The translations under genes and the position numbers were made by a program. Shown here in pieces: positions 25,349-37,711 of a stretch of 64,000 nt of DNA. This DNA comes from Onchidella celtica (taxonomy: Eukaryota; Mollusca; Gastropoda; Systellommatophora; Onchidiidae), in assembly GCA_963931925.1 (NCBI GenBank), contig OZ007567.1, positions 78,542,686-78,606,685 of the forward strand, written 5' to 3'. How positions within the stretch are numbered: the first letter of the stretch is position 1; each line of letters starts with the position of its first letter. The notes beneath the pieces are model-generated. The model saw only the letters and a program-made list of their open reading frames with translations. It searched no databases and had not been told where the DNA came from.

Positions 25349-25463
25349 CTGCATACAAACAAAAAATGAAACTTTGTCTTTACTTTAGGGGAGAGAGGAA
25401 AAAGTCAAGGGACTGCCAAAAGCGAAAATGCCAAGGGATTCATGCATTAAAAAGCAGCTTGTA

Positions 25464-25544
25464 CAGGGTGATTCAAAAGGAATGAACCGATTTTAGGAGC
25501 ATTGCTTGCTCATAAAATCGGTTCATTCTTTTTGAATCACCCTG
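25464..25544. mobile_element. 81-bp foldback MITE
   Basis: Two 32-bp arms, each beginning CAGGGTGATTCAAAA when read inward, are inverted copies with a single mismatch. They are separated by a 17-base centre that itself contains GAGCA...TGCTC, so almost the whole element can fold as one hairpin. The left flank ends in TA and the right begins CA, so a TA duplication (Tc1/mariner type) is possible but not shown. The superfamily is not determined. Confidence 0.8.
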
Positions 25545-28500
25545 CATTACGCTGTCATTTAGGTTTTGAATAGCATGCTTTTAAATTATCTAACTTACGA
25601 GTGCAAATGTGTCCAGACTTATGACCGTCAGAGACTGGTCGCATGGTCACACCAATTTACATAAGTACTGATTGTTGTATAGCAACTGTCGGCTCCCCTG
25701 ACCGTCCGAGACAGGTCAGACGGTCACATCAAATCTAAAGCGTTACCTTCAATGGAGTGGTCAATTGTCCAGTCTTCAGTCGGAGAGATGCTGGTGATAT
25801 CTGACCGCTCTACAGTCTTTTCGTGGGGAGAAAATCTCATTTAACATCCAGGAGGTCCTAGAATTACTCAAATACCCCTCGGTGAAAGAAAAGAAGAGCG
25901 AAGAAGAACGAAGAATGTGGAGGAAAGAGAAGAAATCCACTCAAAGTGAGCAGGAAAATGAGAGATGCTCTGGTCTTTGATCGATCACCCGGTACATTAT
26001 CACATAGCAGAGTGATGTCCCTTCGCCACTTGATTCCCGCTAAAGGCCGCGTTATTGAATCAGTCTCCGCGACATACGATACCATAAGGTTATATGAGAT
26101 GTGGATGACAAAACCGATGACCGACTGCCATGAAAACGGTACAAAATGCATCTTCTAAAACTGTGGTTTAGAAAAGTCTCAGCATCTTTCACTCGTTAAC
26201 AAAAGTAGGCCCAATCAGCCTTCTCGTCAAATCCAATTTTAACTGATAAAGTCCACACGTTACTGTTCCACTTGAAACGCTTCTTCTCAAGCTCAACAAT
26301 TTTTATTTGTGTCAGTACAGTTTGTTTTTATTCCAGGAACTGAACCTTCACGGGTTATTCTGAAATATCACAAGTTGATTGGCATTTAGTGTAATAACAT
26401 TTTTTTTTTATATGCACATTTTGACTTTTATCAACCTCGAGTTATTTTCATGGCAAGAAGTTTGCACTTTGTACAGCTAAAATCAGACCTGGCATTTCCT
26501 TGCAAGAATTTTTAGTCCCTGAAATATTAAAGTATATACTCATATAATATTTATATCTTTGTTTTATTATTAGGCCTATTCTGCAGTCTCAGAATTTATA
26601 CATTAAACAGGGAAATCCAATTTATAAAGATTTATTTATTTATTTATTTATCTGTTTGTTTCAATTAAAATTACATTCATCTAATGCAAGTTTGCATAAT
26701 AGGGAAAGAATTTTGCTTTTGCCCCTCACGAGCCTGAGCGACGGATATGCCGTGTATAATCCTCTGCAGGTTTGACGGCATGCTGCTGTGTCACTGTCCA
26801 TGTTATATATAAATAACACAAGACGACTACTTATTTCAATTGAAAATCTGTCTGAGGGTGCAGAATATAATGTGCTCACTCTAGTTTAATACTTCTGTCA
26901 TTCCTTCCCAAGAAGGAAAACGCCGACGTTAGATCGATAAGACTATAATTATGACAAATAACTGATCTTAGTATTGCATTTAAGTGGAGCGCATTACGCC
27001 CACAGCGGTCATTTTGTGTTGTGAGACAAGTATTCGATTCGTACTTCAGGAGCACGCTCGACACCTTATTTGTTAAGTCCAACGATTTTCACCTTGTTAG
27101 CAAGTTAAACATCACGAGATTTATATCTCATGATGTTACACACATTTTTATCGTCTAATTTTTTTTTTGTCGTCGCCATAATTTTAATTGATTGTTTCAA
27201 ATTTGAAAAAATACAAGAACATTGTCTGAAATTTGACTCCAGGCTGGCATTGGATCAATGGAGAGAAAATGTGAAATATGAAACACCGCCGTGGTCATAA
27301 TATTCAAGAATGTGTACGTGTTTTAAAAGAAGCTGGTATTATCAGGATTTTCCAGCTTGTTTTTTGTTGTTATTGCTTTTATTTTTATTTTTGGTGATAA
27401 TCTCGTTTTTTTTAGTTTTAAAACATGATTCAGTAGTCTTATTGCATGTGTTTCTTTCTCGACATCTCACATGCTAGTGCGCATTGTACATGTAACAAAT
27501 GAATAATACTTCAGTGGCGCACACAAGAGGAAATAGGGCGAATAAAGACTCAAGGCACGCAGTCAATTAGAAAAGCATACCGTTTTGGAGAAAAAGGCCT
27601 TCTTCAACAAATACAATTATTTTGAGAATCAATTTTTTTTTAAATATATAGATTCTAATTCTACAACTATACAGGAATATTTCATGAAAAAAATGCGGAT
27701 TTTGCAAATGAGCATCCTCACGGGCGTCCATACTGCCCTGAACATTGGGGAAACGGAAAGTAAATCTAGTACGAATGTATCACTTTGTTTTAAGCGTTTC
27801 AGTGAGACTTTGTGTAAGTGCTTCTTCTATGTCCAATGTGGAATAAATTCCCCCAAAGTACTTCGGGTTATCCGCAACTTGCATTTTTTTTAAATTACTG
27901 ATATAACAGCAATGATAATCATTTTCTTGCAAAGTTGATAGGTGTTCGTGAGCTACATGTATTTAGTGTATGAGTGAATGCATCTCTTTACATCTGAAGC
28001 CAAAATCAAAGGATTGTTGTTGTTGTCGTTTTTTTAATATTCATAAAAATAAAACGTATTTAAAAAACAAACAAAAAAGCAGAAAAACGCTTTCAAATTC
28101 CTATCTATCAAACCCCTGGGTCACTCATTTAAATGTCGTCTTAATGAATGGCTTTTCACAATATTCTCGGGATACTGTGAGACTTTAAATTTTGCAGCGA
28201 ATGAAACTGTATCAGGAGACTTTGAGGTACAATATGATATATTACCATATTACGTAAAAATAAAATCGTCCACAAACGCGCCAAATTTTGATTTCAAAAC
28301 AAATTAAGGGCAACATCAGCTGACATATATTCGTGTTTTATTGAAAATCAATGTTCTGGGCTTTGAATTTTTTTTTTTTCAATTGAAATCTTCAGACGCG
28401 TCATAAATGTACTGACTGACCTAAATTGGCAGAAAAAAAAATGTAGGACGGTGAATTCATCTAAGGTCAGATCGATATTTTAAAATTATCTCATATTGTA

Positions 28501-29948
28501 AGTTTGGCTTTGTGGAATCTGTAGTGTCCTGACTGTTATCATCTCTGTTTATTTGTTTTAGACAGTGAAAAACTAATCAGTCAAGAATGTCTAGAATTAA
28601 TTATCAAGTGGAATATCACAAGTCTGAAGAAACGAGTTCCGAGATGGATCACTTACGGTCATGAAAAAGGTGTGATCTATGATCCGCTTTCGTATAAGAC
28701 GACAGTTTGCAAACGTTCATTAAAAAAAAAGTAATAATTTATGGTTATAATGTGGCGCAAATACATTTTTTTTAACCTGCCCAACTTCGACTCACCACCT
28801 ATCAGTATTCATTTAATTTGATACGCTTTGGTAGCTTCAGATTTTTGTAGTACATTCCTTCACTTATCGCTAATAACTCTTTCTTTGTTATCTTTAATCC
28901 GCCCCCCCCCCCCAGCCCCAATGATCAGACTCAGAAAGAGATTACTTTCTGAAACAAACTAAAAATTGTTATATTTACAAAACTGATTTACAATAGTCAA
29001 AAAATGGACAAAAAGTATGTTGATATATTATATTACTATGTGCCACAAAAACGTACATCGTGATAAATCAGAAATTGCTCCAAACTCAGATCATTTAGAC
29101 ACCAGGCGACGCGTGTTTCAAGTAGGGAATACAGGGGACCAGAGGGTTAACTACATACCACCAATTAACGTCGCCAGCAATCAATTTTTTTGGTTAAATC
29201 TTCGCACCTCGGAGTGATCGGACTTCAATATAAAAAGAAAGAGTTGCCCACCTCCAGCAAACTCTACAGTGATCTTTCGAGTTCTAATGTCTTGTGAAGT
29301 ATGTCTTTAACCCTCCACTGCATTCGGGTAGTCGGAACTCCCTACTATGCAGACAATGGACTTTAATGGACAGCACCATTCAACATGTCTCAAACGCTCA
29401 CTGAACAAAGGGGAAGAAAACTACAGCCGAAGATACTGGATACAATAACATGGGTCACTCCCTCCTTCAGGCCTCTAACAAAATCGTGCACAGTTTGAGC
29501 ACTGATCGGGGGCAGGGCGAATGGCATGTAAAGAATGCTTGATATAATGATAAATTAATGATGTGGATTTGGGAAAAGGCCAGAGTTTTCCTAGAGGATT
29601 GAACTTACAATTACAAAGTAAACGACTTCAATCAAGGCCTACAGCGATAGCTCAACAGTGAAGATAAATAATTCAATATTTTCCCTATAATTATTGGCTT
29701 TGTGAAATACGGCGTTATTCATGACTTCTGCGCATTCGCCGCTAAGTGGCAGTGTGAAATCTGTGCACGCTAGCTGTCTCATCTTATTGTATCTGGTATC
29801 TTTGCTACAAGGGAGACTCCAGACAAACAATAAAATCACTGCTTCGTAATGGAAAAAAATTAACCAGTATCCTGATCCCACCTTCAGGTTGTTCTGATTA
29901 ATTAACAAGGATATTCCACAGAAGAGTGTTTCTGAAACTTTTTCTTTT
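25545..29948. other. Non-coding DNA, no gene recognised
   Basis: About 4.4 kb of AT-rich sequence. Two similar 33-bp segments at about 25622-25654 and 25700-25732 share GACCGTC..GAGAC.GGTC..GGTCACA and are each partly palindromic. A TTTA run lies near 26630-26655, a C-run near 28901-28913, and TTG-rich runs near 27360 and 28015. None of the frames here is recognisable. Confidence 0.4.
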
Positions 29949-29956
29949 GTCTAGAC

Positions 29957-30147
29957 CAGGGTTCACCAAACTACGGCCCGCGGGCATCCGGCCCGCGACC
30001 TCATTTCATCCGGCCCGCCATGGTACTTGATTTTGTTTGATGAAACCAGGGATATCTAGAGCTACGGGGTGGACAATTGCTTATGCGGCCCGTGCTTGTA
30101 AGTCTGTCAGTTATCCGTCGTCTGTGAACAAAGTTTGGTGACCCCTG
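29957..30147. mobile_element. hAT MITE (191 bp)
   Basis: The left end is CAGGGTTCACCAAACT and the right end, in reverse complement, CAGGGGTCACCAAACTTTG. The flanks GTCTAGAC (29949-29956) and CTCTAGAC (30148-30155) are an 8-bp target duplication with one mismatch. The interior has several CGGCCCGC words. There is no coding capacity. Confidence 0.88.
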
Positions 30148-30155
30148 CTCTAGAC

Positions 30156-31368
30156 CCACCAAACAGCACTGACAATGACATATCGGTTGAGACCCACCCA
30201 GGTGGCCGATGTAAAAGACTTAACAAAACTTTATTGTTACGCGTAAATTCATCAATATCAAAATTCAAGTCTCACAAACTTAGTTTAGGATTCTGATAAT
30301 ATTTTTGCTCTGTTTTGAAAATCAACAAACACATATTACAAAATATATTTTAAAATGAGGAGATAGCAAAATGTAGCATGTCGGTTCCCTGCTGCCGACT
30401 CACACTTTGTGAAACACAATGGAACAGAATGTTCCTGTAGAATCTCCCACGGGAGGGAAAAGGGGGTGGGGGTAATTCCTGAATAAATTCAGCTTCTTCT
30501 TTTTTTTTTAAATACCATTCCAACAAGATGACTCACACAAACAAAAATTAAAGAAGGCAACGAAAAAAGGAAGAAAATAATTTATTCAGCCGGTACCAAA
30601 CTTTGGTAGAACATTTTGTATAACATTTTTGGAACGTTTTATGCAATCTAAGACTTAATAACCACTAGCTTGAAACTAAAATCAACACAACCACGTAACC
30701 CTGCGGAAAACACAACTACGAAACCAGTGAAGAACAAAAAGAAAAGAAAAGAAGTATCGAGATTTTCAGTTGATATCATAAAGCTAGCTCCGTCCGTTTT
30801 GTTTTTTTTACCACGAAAGCAACATCATTCCGGCATGCTGTCCCTGAAAGATCCTAGCAGCGCCAAGGATGCCAGCAGGACTCTAGAAGTGTTGTATGCA
30901 AAATGGGGATGCCTGTAAACACGCTGGCCGATCTTTTATTGACGCAATGGCGAGAGGCCAGTGACAAGATTTTGCACTCTCGGTCGACACTGTTTTCGAT
31001 GATGATCGACGACAATGTCAGACGAGATTTACTCCGAGCAGTATTCCTCTTCTCTTCTCTCGTCATATTCCTCCTCCTTCCAACGTTGGCTCCTCAAATA
31101 CGGGCGCCTGGTCTTCTCTAGCTCTGGTGTATGGTTTAACCTTTCTGTCTATCCTCCGACATTTGAAGTAGAGTAAAGGATATGAGGCTCCTTGCTTTTT
31201 CCTGTTCAATACCCGGACAACATCCTCGTAGCAGGAAGATTGAGAGTCGAGAGGTTTATGAAAGCAACGCAAAACATGAGTACTGGAAGCTAGTGAGTTA
31301 GAGTGGTGGCTGATGATTGAAATCAAAGTAGGCTCGCGTCCGTCTGTTGATCCATCTTTTCCGACTGT

Positions 31369-31369
<1 letters not shown>
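30156..31369. other. Unrecognised DNA with weakly exon-like composition
   Basis: Mostly AT-rich. Positions about 30820-31060 are GC-richer and open in overlapping plus-strand frames (for example one reading MGMPVNTLADLLLTQWREAS from 30903). I do not recognise a protein and cannot place convincing splice sites. Confidence 0.3.
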
Positions 31370-31450
<81 letters not shown>

Positions 31451-31451
31451 G

Positions 31452-31493
<42 letters not shown>

Positions 31494-31538
31494 GCTATCT
31501 ATCTATCGCTGTCTCTCTGTCTCTCTCTGTCTCTTTCC

Positions 31539-31569
<31 letters not shown>

Positions 31570-31575
31570 TGTTTG
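31370..31575 (+). repeat. (ATCT)n microsatellite followed by CT tract
   Basis: ATCT repeats to about 31507, then CTGT/CTCT and (CT)n sequence. The same order, ATCT followed by CT-rich DNA, is seen at 52670-52945. Confidence 0.96.
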
Positions 31576-32291
31576 TATCTGCCTTACTGCCGATCAGTCT
31601 GTCTGTCTAACTACCTGTCTACAGATCTGTCGGCCAGCAAGTGTTTATCCAAGGTCAATAACCACAACCAAAGAAAGCAAAACATTTCTTTAACTGAAAT
31701 CGAATAGTCCCACAAAGGATTCGGAATTAATCTAACAATATGCACGAGGACAGGACTGGTGGATGGCGAAATTTACATATTATTATTATGGTAATTATTA
31801 AATTCTACACACAGACTTAGAACTTTCGATCTCACTGGCACAAATCTGCAATGTACGGAGTGCATGAACGTCTTAGTTTCTGCCCCCATCTCCACCCACG
31901 CCCCCGTGACATGGATATCTTCCCTCGTTCAGCGGTAGTAAAATGGTGTCGTGAGGAAATGGCAAATCATATATCGGCAATATAAATGAGGGCATCTAGC
32001 ATTGACGTCCCAGTTCAACAGACAGCCGAAGAGTTAGAACAGGCACGAGTTTCCAAATGTGCAGTCACGTTCTTGGAAAAAATGCTCCATTTGGGAGTAC
32101 AAGAAAAGTTTGGGCAGTGATAACAATTTACTTCAACGTTTTGTATGCTGGGAACAATTCAGCATTACAATTTCAATGAAAGGCTAAATTATGCCATGCG
32201 GGAAAAAAGAAGTTGTGTATGTGACAAGTTGTCACAGTTCGGGATTACATACTGTTAAACTGAGATGTGAAAAGACAAAGGAAGGGAGAAA

Positions 32292-32295
<4 letters not shown>
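31576..32295. other. Non-coding DNA, no gene recognised
   Basis: Ordinary AT-rich sequence between two simple repeats. No frame or repeat is recognised. Confidence 0.4.
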
Positions 32296-32370
<75 letters not shown>

Positions 32371-32403
32371 GAGAGAGAGAGAGAGATAGAAAGAGAGAGA
32401 GAA
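32296..32403 (+). repeat. (GA)n microsatellite
   Basis: Nearly pure GA over about 65 bases, then GA with AAAG interruptions. The RERERE-type frame across it is an artefact. Confidence 0.97.
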
Positions 32404-33799
32404 AAGTCTTATTGTTTGGCAGATTAGGAGCTCGAATCTAAGGGTAAAATGAATTTAGAAAGGTGGAGTTAAAATATAATAGGTGCAGAGACTGGCGGAA
32501 ATATAAACGTTCGAAGTGATGGACGTGCACAAATTAGCTAGAAATTAGGTAAGCTAAAGATAATTAGTCAGACCTCGAACTACAACACTTCTAGAATACA
32601 TCGTAAATAATTTCTTTGTCTTCAGAATGTAACTGTTTACCTGTGAAATCAAATAAAAAATGAGGGGAGTACGAAACGGAGAAAGAAAAACTATAATTGC
32701 GTAGCACTTTTTTTTAAACCTGTTGTTTAACAACGCAAGGCAATGTTTGAAACGTCCTGGTGCCCTGAAGCGCCATCTTCTGGCGCAATCGGGGAAACTG
32801 TTGATAGAAACTTGTGTGTAATTCTTTAGTCGATAGCAATTCAAGTCTCTGTTAGTGATAGCCTTTAGATGACGTCACTATCACAAAACAACATTTTGCT
32901 TCCAGATGTGGTGGTGCTCGGGTAGAATTTCTCACCGAGAGGGAAAATCCACCCCGGGGCAAAAGTTTTGTTACTTGTCGCTGTCTCTCCTGTTATTTTT
33001 GGCGGAGAGAGAGTTTTTCTACCTGCCCTCTATGTCTGCAGAACAGCAGTCTGTTTCGACCCAATATGTCAAATTGAGGTCAAATACATGGCTTATACAT
33101 TCATTGTAAATGTCTGTACTTGCAAATGAACAGCCTTCCTTAGGTTTTCTGTGGCTGGCAGTTTGCCACAGCTTCACAATTTCAGAATGTGTTTCTCTGA
33201 CAGTATGGCCATGACTTACATGCAATACAGTTTATGCGCTTCCCTGGCACTGATCGATGTCTTCAAATATTTTTTACAGACTCTGTGCAAGAAAACTTTG
33301 AAGACGGTTCAGGGAAACTGTTGCCAACTGTTACAGTTCTTCAGAAAATAAGAATATTATATTAAAATCAGTGAACTTACATAAAGAAATATTAGCATTG
33401 TGAGTTGTTTCTGTTTATCTGGCGCCTGCGTTGCTGAGTAGTTTGGCAAACAGAATTTGCACATTCCATCTGGTTTGTAGATCACCATTCTGAGCTTCTG
33501 AAAATGTTTACAACAGAAGCAAACTACAACCCACAGGTCGCCTGGGGAATTTATGAGGCCCACGAGAGCTTGACAAAATTTAAGCTCTTTAATACCATTT
33601 GGCCACATTCATAAATTTCGAATAAATTAACAGTAATGAACTGTTTCAGTCTGCTCACAAAATATAATTATCATGGAAAGCAGTTAAGTATTTAAAACTA
33701 TGTAAATGATGGTGTTGATAGTGATTCTGTTTTAGCCCTTCATAAAATGTGACTAAGTTATTGACAGTTTATTTAGTTGTAAATTCAAACAATGATGAG
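32404..33799. other. Non-coding DNA, no gene recognised
   Basis: Contains a small inverted repeat GTGATAG (32855-32861) / CTATCAC (32878-32884) around a TGACGTCA word. No protein-coding signal is recognised. Confidence 0.4.
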
Positions 33800-33885
33800 C
33801 TCTGGGGGTTAGTTTTACACCCGGCCCACTTTACACAGGACCCGTGCTGATTTGGCCCTAGGTGGAAAAAGCATGCCTATCCCTG
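33800..33885. mobile_element. Possible single end of a hAT element
   Basis: Read on the minus strand from 33885, the sequence starts CAGGGATAGGCATGCTTTTT followed by a CCACCTAGGGCC stretch. This resembles the CAGGGGTGGGCAAACTTTTT-type ends of hAT elements. I could not find the partner end or a target duplication, so it may be a truncated copy. Confidence 0.35.
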
Positions 33886-34381
33886 GTTTATAAATTGCAG
33901 TTATTTTGGTGGTGTTGAAATTGCTTCGGTTGTTCATAATTTTCACGACGTTAGTTTGCACTTCAGGCGGTAAGCGATAAACCACAAGTTCCAGAAATCA
34001 GTTCAGTAATTTGGCTTCCACTCCTTGTATATATTAAAGATAGGAAATTTCGTTTTCAACAACTTGACAGAGCCTCTGGCAATGTTGTCAACACATTTTC
34101 AACCGTCAGAGCCTACGGCTGGATCTTATCTATTCTACTTTCCAAAGTTCTGGTGTGTTCAATTACATTTAATTTTCCATTCAATTGTGAACCGGTTAAA
34201 GTTTATAATACAGAGTGGAATAAAATACGCGCAGGGCACTTTCAACTGAAGATCGTGCACATGTGATCTCGAAAGTGGAGTACGATTAAAATTGTCACCA
34301 TTTCTGGTCGATCTACAACGAGAAACTTGAGATTTGCTGTGAATCGATGAAAATGGATGTAAAGCAATTGTTTTAAACGCA
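33886..34381. other. Non-coding DNA, no gene recognised
   Basis: AT-rich with no recognised feature. Confidence 0.4.
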
Positions 34382-34669
<288 letters not shown>

Positions 34670-34793
34670 CGAACCACCACTCATCCACCCTCTCGTCCGC
34701 CCTTTTTGTGTGTGTATTTGTCTATCTATCATTGCTTGTCTATCTGTTTGCCTGTCTATCTCTGTCTGTCTGTCGTATGCCCATATATCTATC

Positions 34794-37411
34794 TTCCCAG
34801 TTTCACTATGTAAATCTCTCTCACTAAGAGACTACCTTCACAACTTTAATTGGTCGCTATATTTACTCAAATGACATAGAATTTTAACGAAACTGGTTTT
34901 TAAATTCAGTCCTAACAAACTTTTTCAAAAAGAATTTTTAAAAGATAAAGTAAATTCAGAACCACACGAAGAGAGCACAACGATATGGATTAGCATGAGT
35001 CGTTTTTCTTCTGTTAAGTTGCGAGAGTCTGTTCCTGACATCTCACCTGCAGGGGGCGCCTGAGGTCGCGTGCTGACATATCATGGCTGCCATGACAAAA
35101 TGGCGTGGCGGGGAATGTTTTGGTTTGCATAGAAAGTAGTTTGTCTGGTGGTCCTAATCGGGATCTCACACGGCTTGTACAAGCCAGGGCCTTGCTAATG
35201 GATGGTCCGACATTTCTTGAATTAGTAGCACGCGGTCAACGAACAGTGCTGAAAACTGTTTCTCTCTTGATTCTTATCATTGCGGTGGTTGTAGTAGTAG
35301 GAGAGATGGAGAGACGGTGGTGTGGCTCACATGGGGGGTAATATTTATGTTGGCTGTTAATGACTTCATGTTGCTGTTTGTGTTTGAATCGTTCCGATGG
35401 TGATGATGTTGTAGTTGGCTGAGCACACAGAAGGTCCCCCGCACACACACAAGCACACCATGAAACTAAGCTTACCACAAAACAACACAAAGACAAAGAG
35501 GCACTTTTTGAGTTTTCTGTCGAATAATCTGAAGTTTTAAAAAAAAAAAAGATGTAGCGTAAATCATGCATTGTAACACATTCTTTTTCCCGAAATCTAC
35601 GTGGCCAACATTTTACTATCTTACTTTATATGCTAGACGTCTCTGTCCTTCATGGCAGAAAAATACAAATTTGTGTATGTATAAATAAAGTTATAAATGT
35701 AGTTGTCTATGTACCACCTTCACAGACCATGTGCAAAATTGATTGAAACGTTTCTCTTCTTAAGAATGATAATTATAGCCTCGGAATCACTGAATGTGAA
35801 ATAGTCTCTTCATTTATAATAATGCTCGAAAAATCTGAAAGTGAGCATAGCAGTTGACACGCAGCCCATATTATATTTCAAATTGCCACATAGACAAAGG
35901 GTTGTTGAGTAGTTTTTCGCAGTTCACCATAAAATTTCCTGAATTGCAGACAATCCTTTACCTAGAATATTTCTGATTCTACACACGCGGGGCTGAAAAT
36001 TTGCCAGACAATGACGGCGCTAAATGGACGCCTACTCATTTCATGACCGCCTATGAACATGGAATTTCACGTATCACCGTTTTACCATACGTCCTGTTAT
36101 GAGGTGATTTTTGTTTCAGAAGGCTGTCACTGCAAAACAAAGAGTAGCTCTATGGCACAATGAAGAAACCGATTTTCACCTTGGCTTGAAAATATAGAGC
36201 TCTCTTGCAGTTTGAAAGGTCAAATAGCAAGTAAATTTTGCTAGTGAAGCTGTTTGAAAATATCAATTAATTAAGATTTTTTGCTCCCATGTGCAAGTGG
36301 GAGCGCACGAGACATTCCATAATGTTCACGTTGAAACATGCCCATAAACTGTGAAACCTGAATGATGGAGGTCTGGGAAGAACATCAGTCCTAGAATGAT
36401 TTATTTGTCTTAAACGACCATGACGACATACATGGCATAAACCATGCCCAACGTGAAACGATTATTTAGTTTTTAAAAATCTGAAACAAGTGGTTCTGGC
36501 ATTGGCCGATACGTTGTGGAACTATTTATAGTTACTCCAGTTCAACAGGTTCAACGTGTACATTCTATAATTATGCACCCCCTGACGCCAGGAACCCTGT
36601 ACATCACTTTAAACCACCGCTTTGGAAGAAAAAAAAATCTCCCCTTTATCTTATTTGTGTGTGGTTTGGGTGCCATGTTAATATTGCATCTTTGACACCC
36701 ACGGTGTCTTGAGATAATAGAATTGTGTTCAAACATAAAGTTTTTGGCCTTCGCACGTATGTTTTTTAATATATATTTTTTTTTATGATCTTGACAAGGT
36801 TGTTGCACCAAAGTCATGTTTTGCCAAACCTTTTCCAAATTTTTAAAATTAATTTTCAGACCTCAGTTTATCAAAGAATGCGAATACTTCTAACTAGTTT
36901 TTGTACTGCTCCTTTTCTTGGATCAAGAGAAGGCTTTATTTAGGCCAGGTCGTGATGAAGAGTTCTGTGGCAATACAGAATTTAACAAGAATTTAACAAC
37001 ATGCCGCCGTGTATCGGGAGGGAACTGAGACAAAAACCAGTAGACAAAGGTCTGCTGATCTGTATCATTAGATCACTCGTCAAAAGTGCTAACAGACAGT
37101 CTATTGACAGCGTGAATTCTTAGCCTAGGAGCGCACCAGCTGATTTTGATTGGCCAGCTAGACGATGACGCCACGGCATTTTGTCTCAATGAGATGGTGG
37201 GTGCGTGGTTTCTCACTGAAACCAAATGTCATGACATCAACATTCGAATAGTCAGCCCATCAAAATCGCCTTGTGCGTGCCAAACCTGACAGTCTTGATG
37301 TTTCACAGAAAAGTACTTACAATCGTCATTCGCACACATGCTCATGCTGCTTTTACACACTCAAATATTGTGCTTATTACTGACGTCACCGTTTTGTTTG
37401 GCGGAGAGCCT
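34794..37411. other. Mostly non-coding DNA; one weak open frame
   Basis: From 35063 to 35270 the composition is GC-richer, with a CAGGGGGCGCC word. A plus-strand frame (about 35096-35341) contains NVLVCIESSLSGGPNRDLTR and ends in a hydrophobic stretch. It has no in-frame ATG near its start, because a TGA lies at 35093, and I recognise no family. It could be an exon or chance. No other genes are seen. Confidence 0.3.
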
Positions 37412-37413
37412 AT

Positions 37414-37709
37414 AGACCCTTTTCACATCCGCGTTACGGTTGTTTGCGGGGAGCCGCACGGCTTCGAAAAGCACCGTGTAGGGCCAAAACCTCCACTTGC
37501 CTTGGTGATGGCATCTGAATATGTGCACAGTCTAAGCAAAGATGCATTTTTATGCCAGAACCAGCACGTAACGGGTTTGTACAGTTGGGTGCCCAACAAG
37601 AGGACGGCATCGTTCGACTGTTGTCCACCGCTTCCGCCCTACAAGTGGGGCACGCCGCCATTTTGTTTGCAAATCATGTGATATGGAGGACGGTAAATGA
37701 AAAGGGTCT
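37414..37709 (-). mobile_element. Short TIR element with THAP-like fragment
   Basis: The ends are inverted copies of AGACCCTTTTCA (12 bp, perfect), and the element is flanked by AT on both sides (37412-37413 and 37710-37711). On the minus strand a frame from an ATG at 37661 contains MPSSCWAPNCTN, followed nine residues later by KMH. The C-x4-C spacing after MPxx and a later (F/M)H resemble the start of a THAP zinc finger. THAP domains occur in P-element and in some PIF/Harbinger-group (ISL2EU) transposases; the 2-bp AT duplication would favour the latter. The rest of the domain is not recognisable, so it is a deletion derivative or a degraded copy. Confidence 0.6.
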
Positions 37710-37711
37710 AT

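Noticed and set aside
29141-29320. TTAA-ended GGGTTAA / TTAACCC words as another piggyBac MITE
   Set aside because: The two ends point away from each other and no matching partner end was found on either side.
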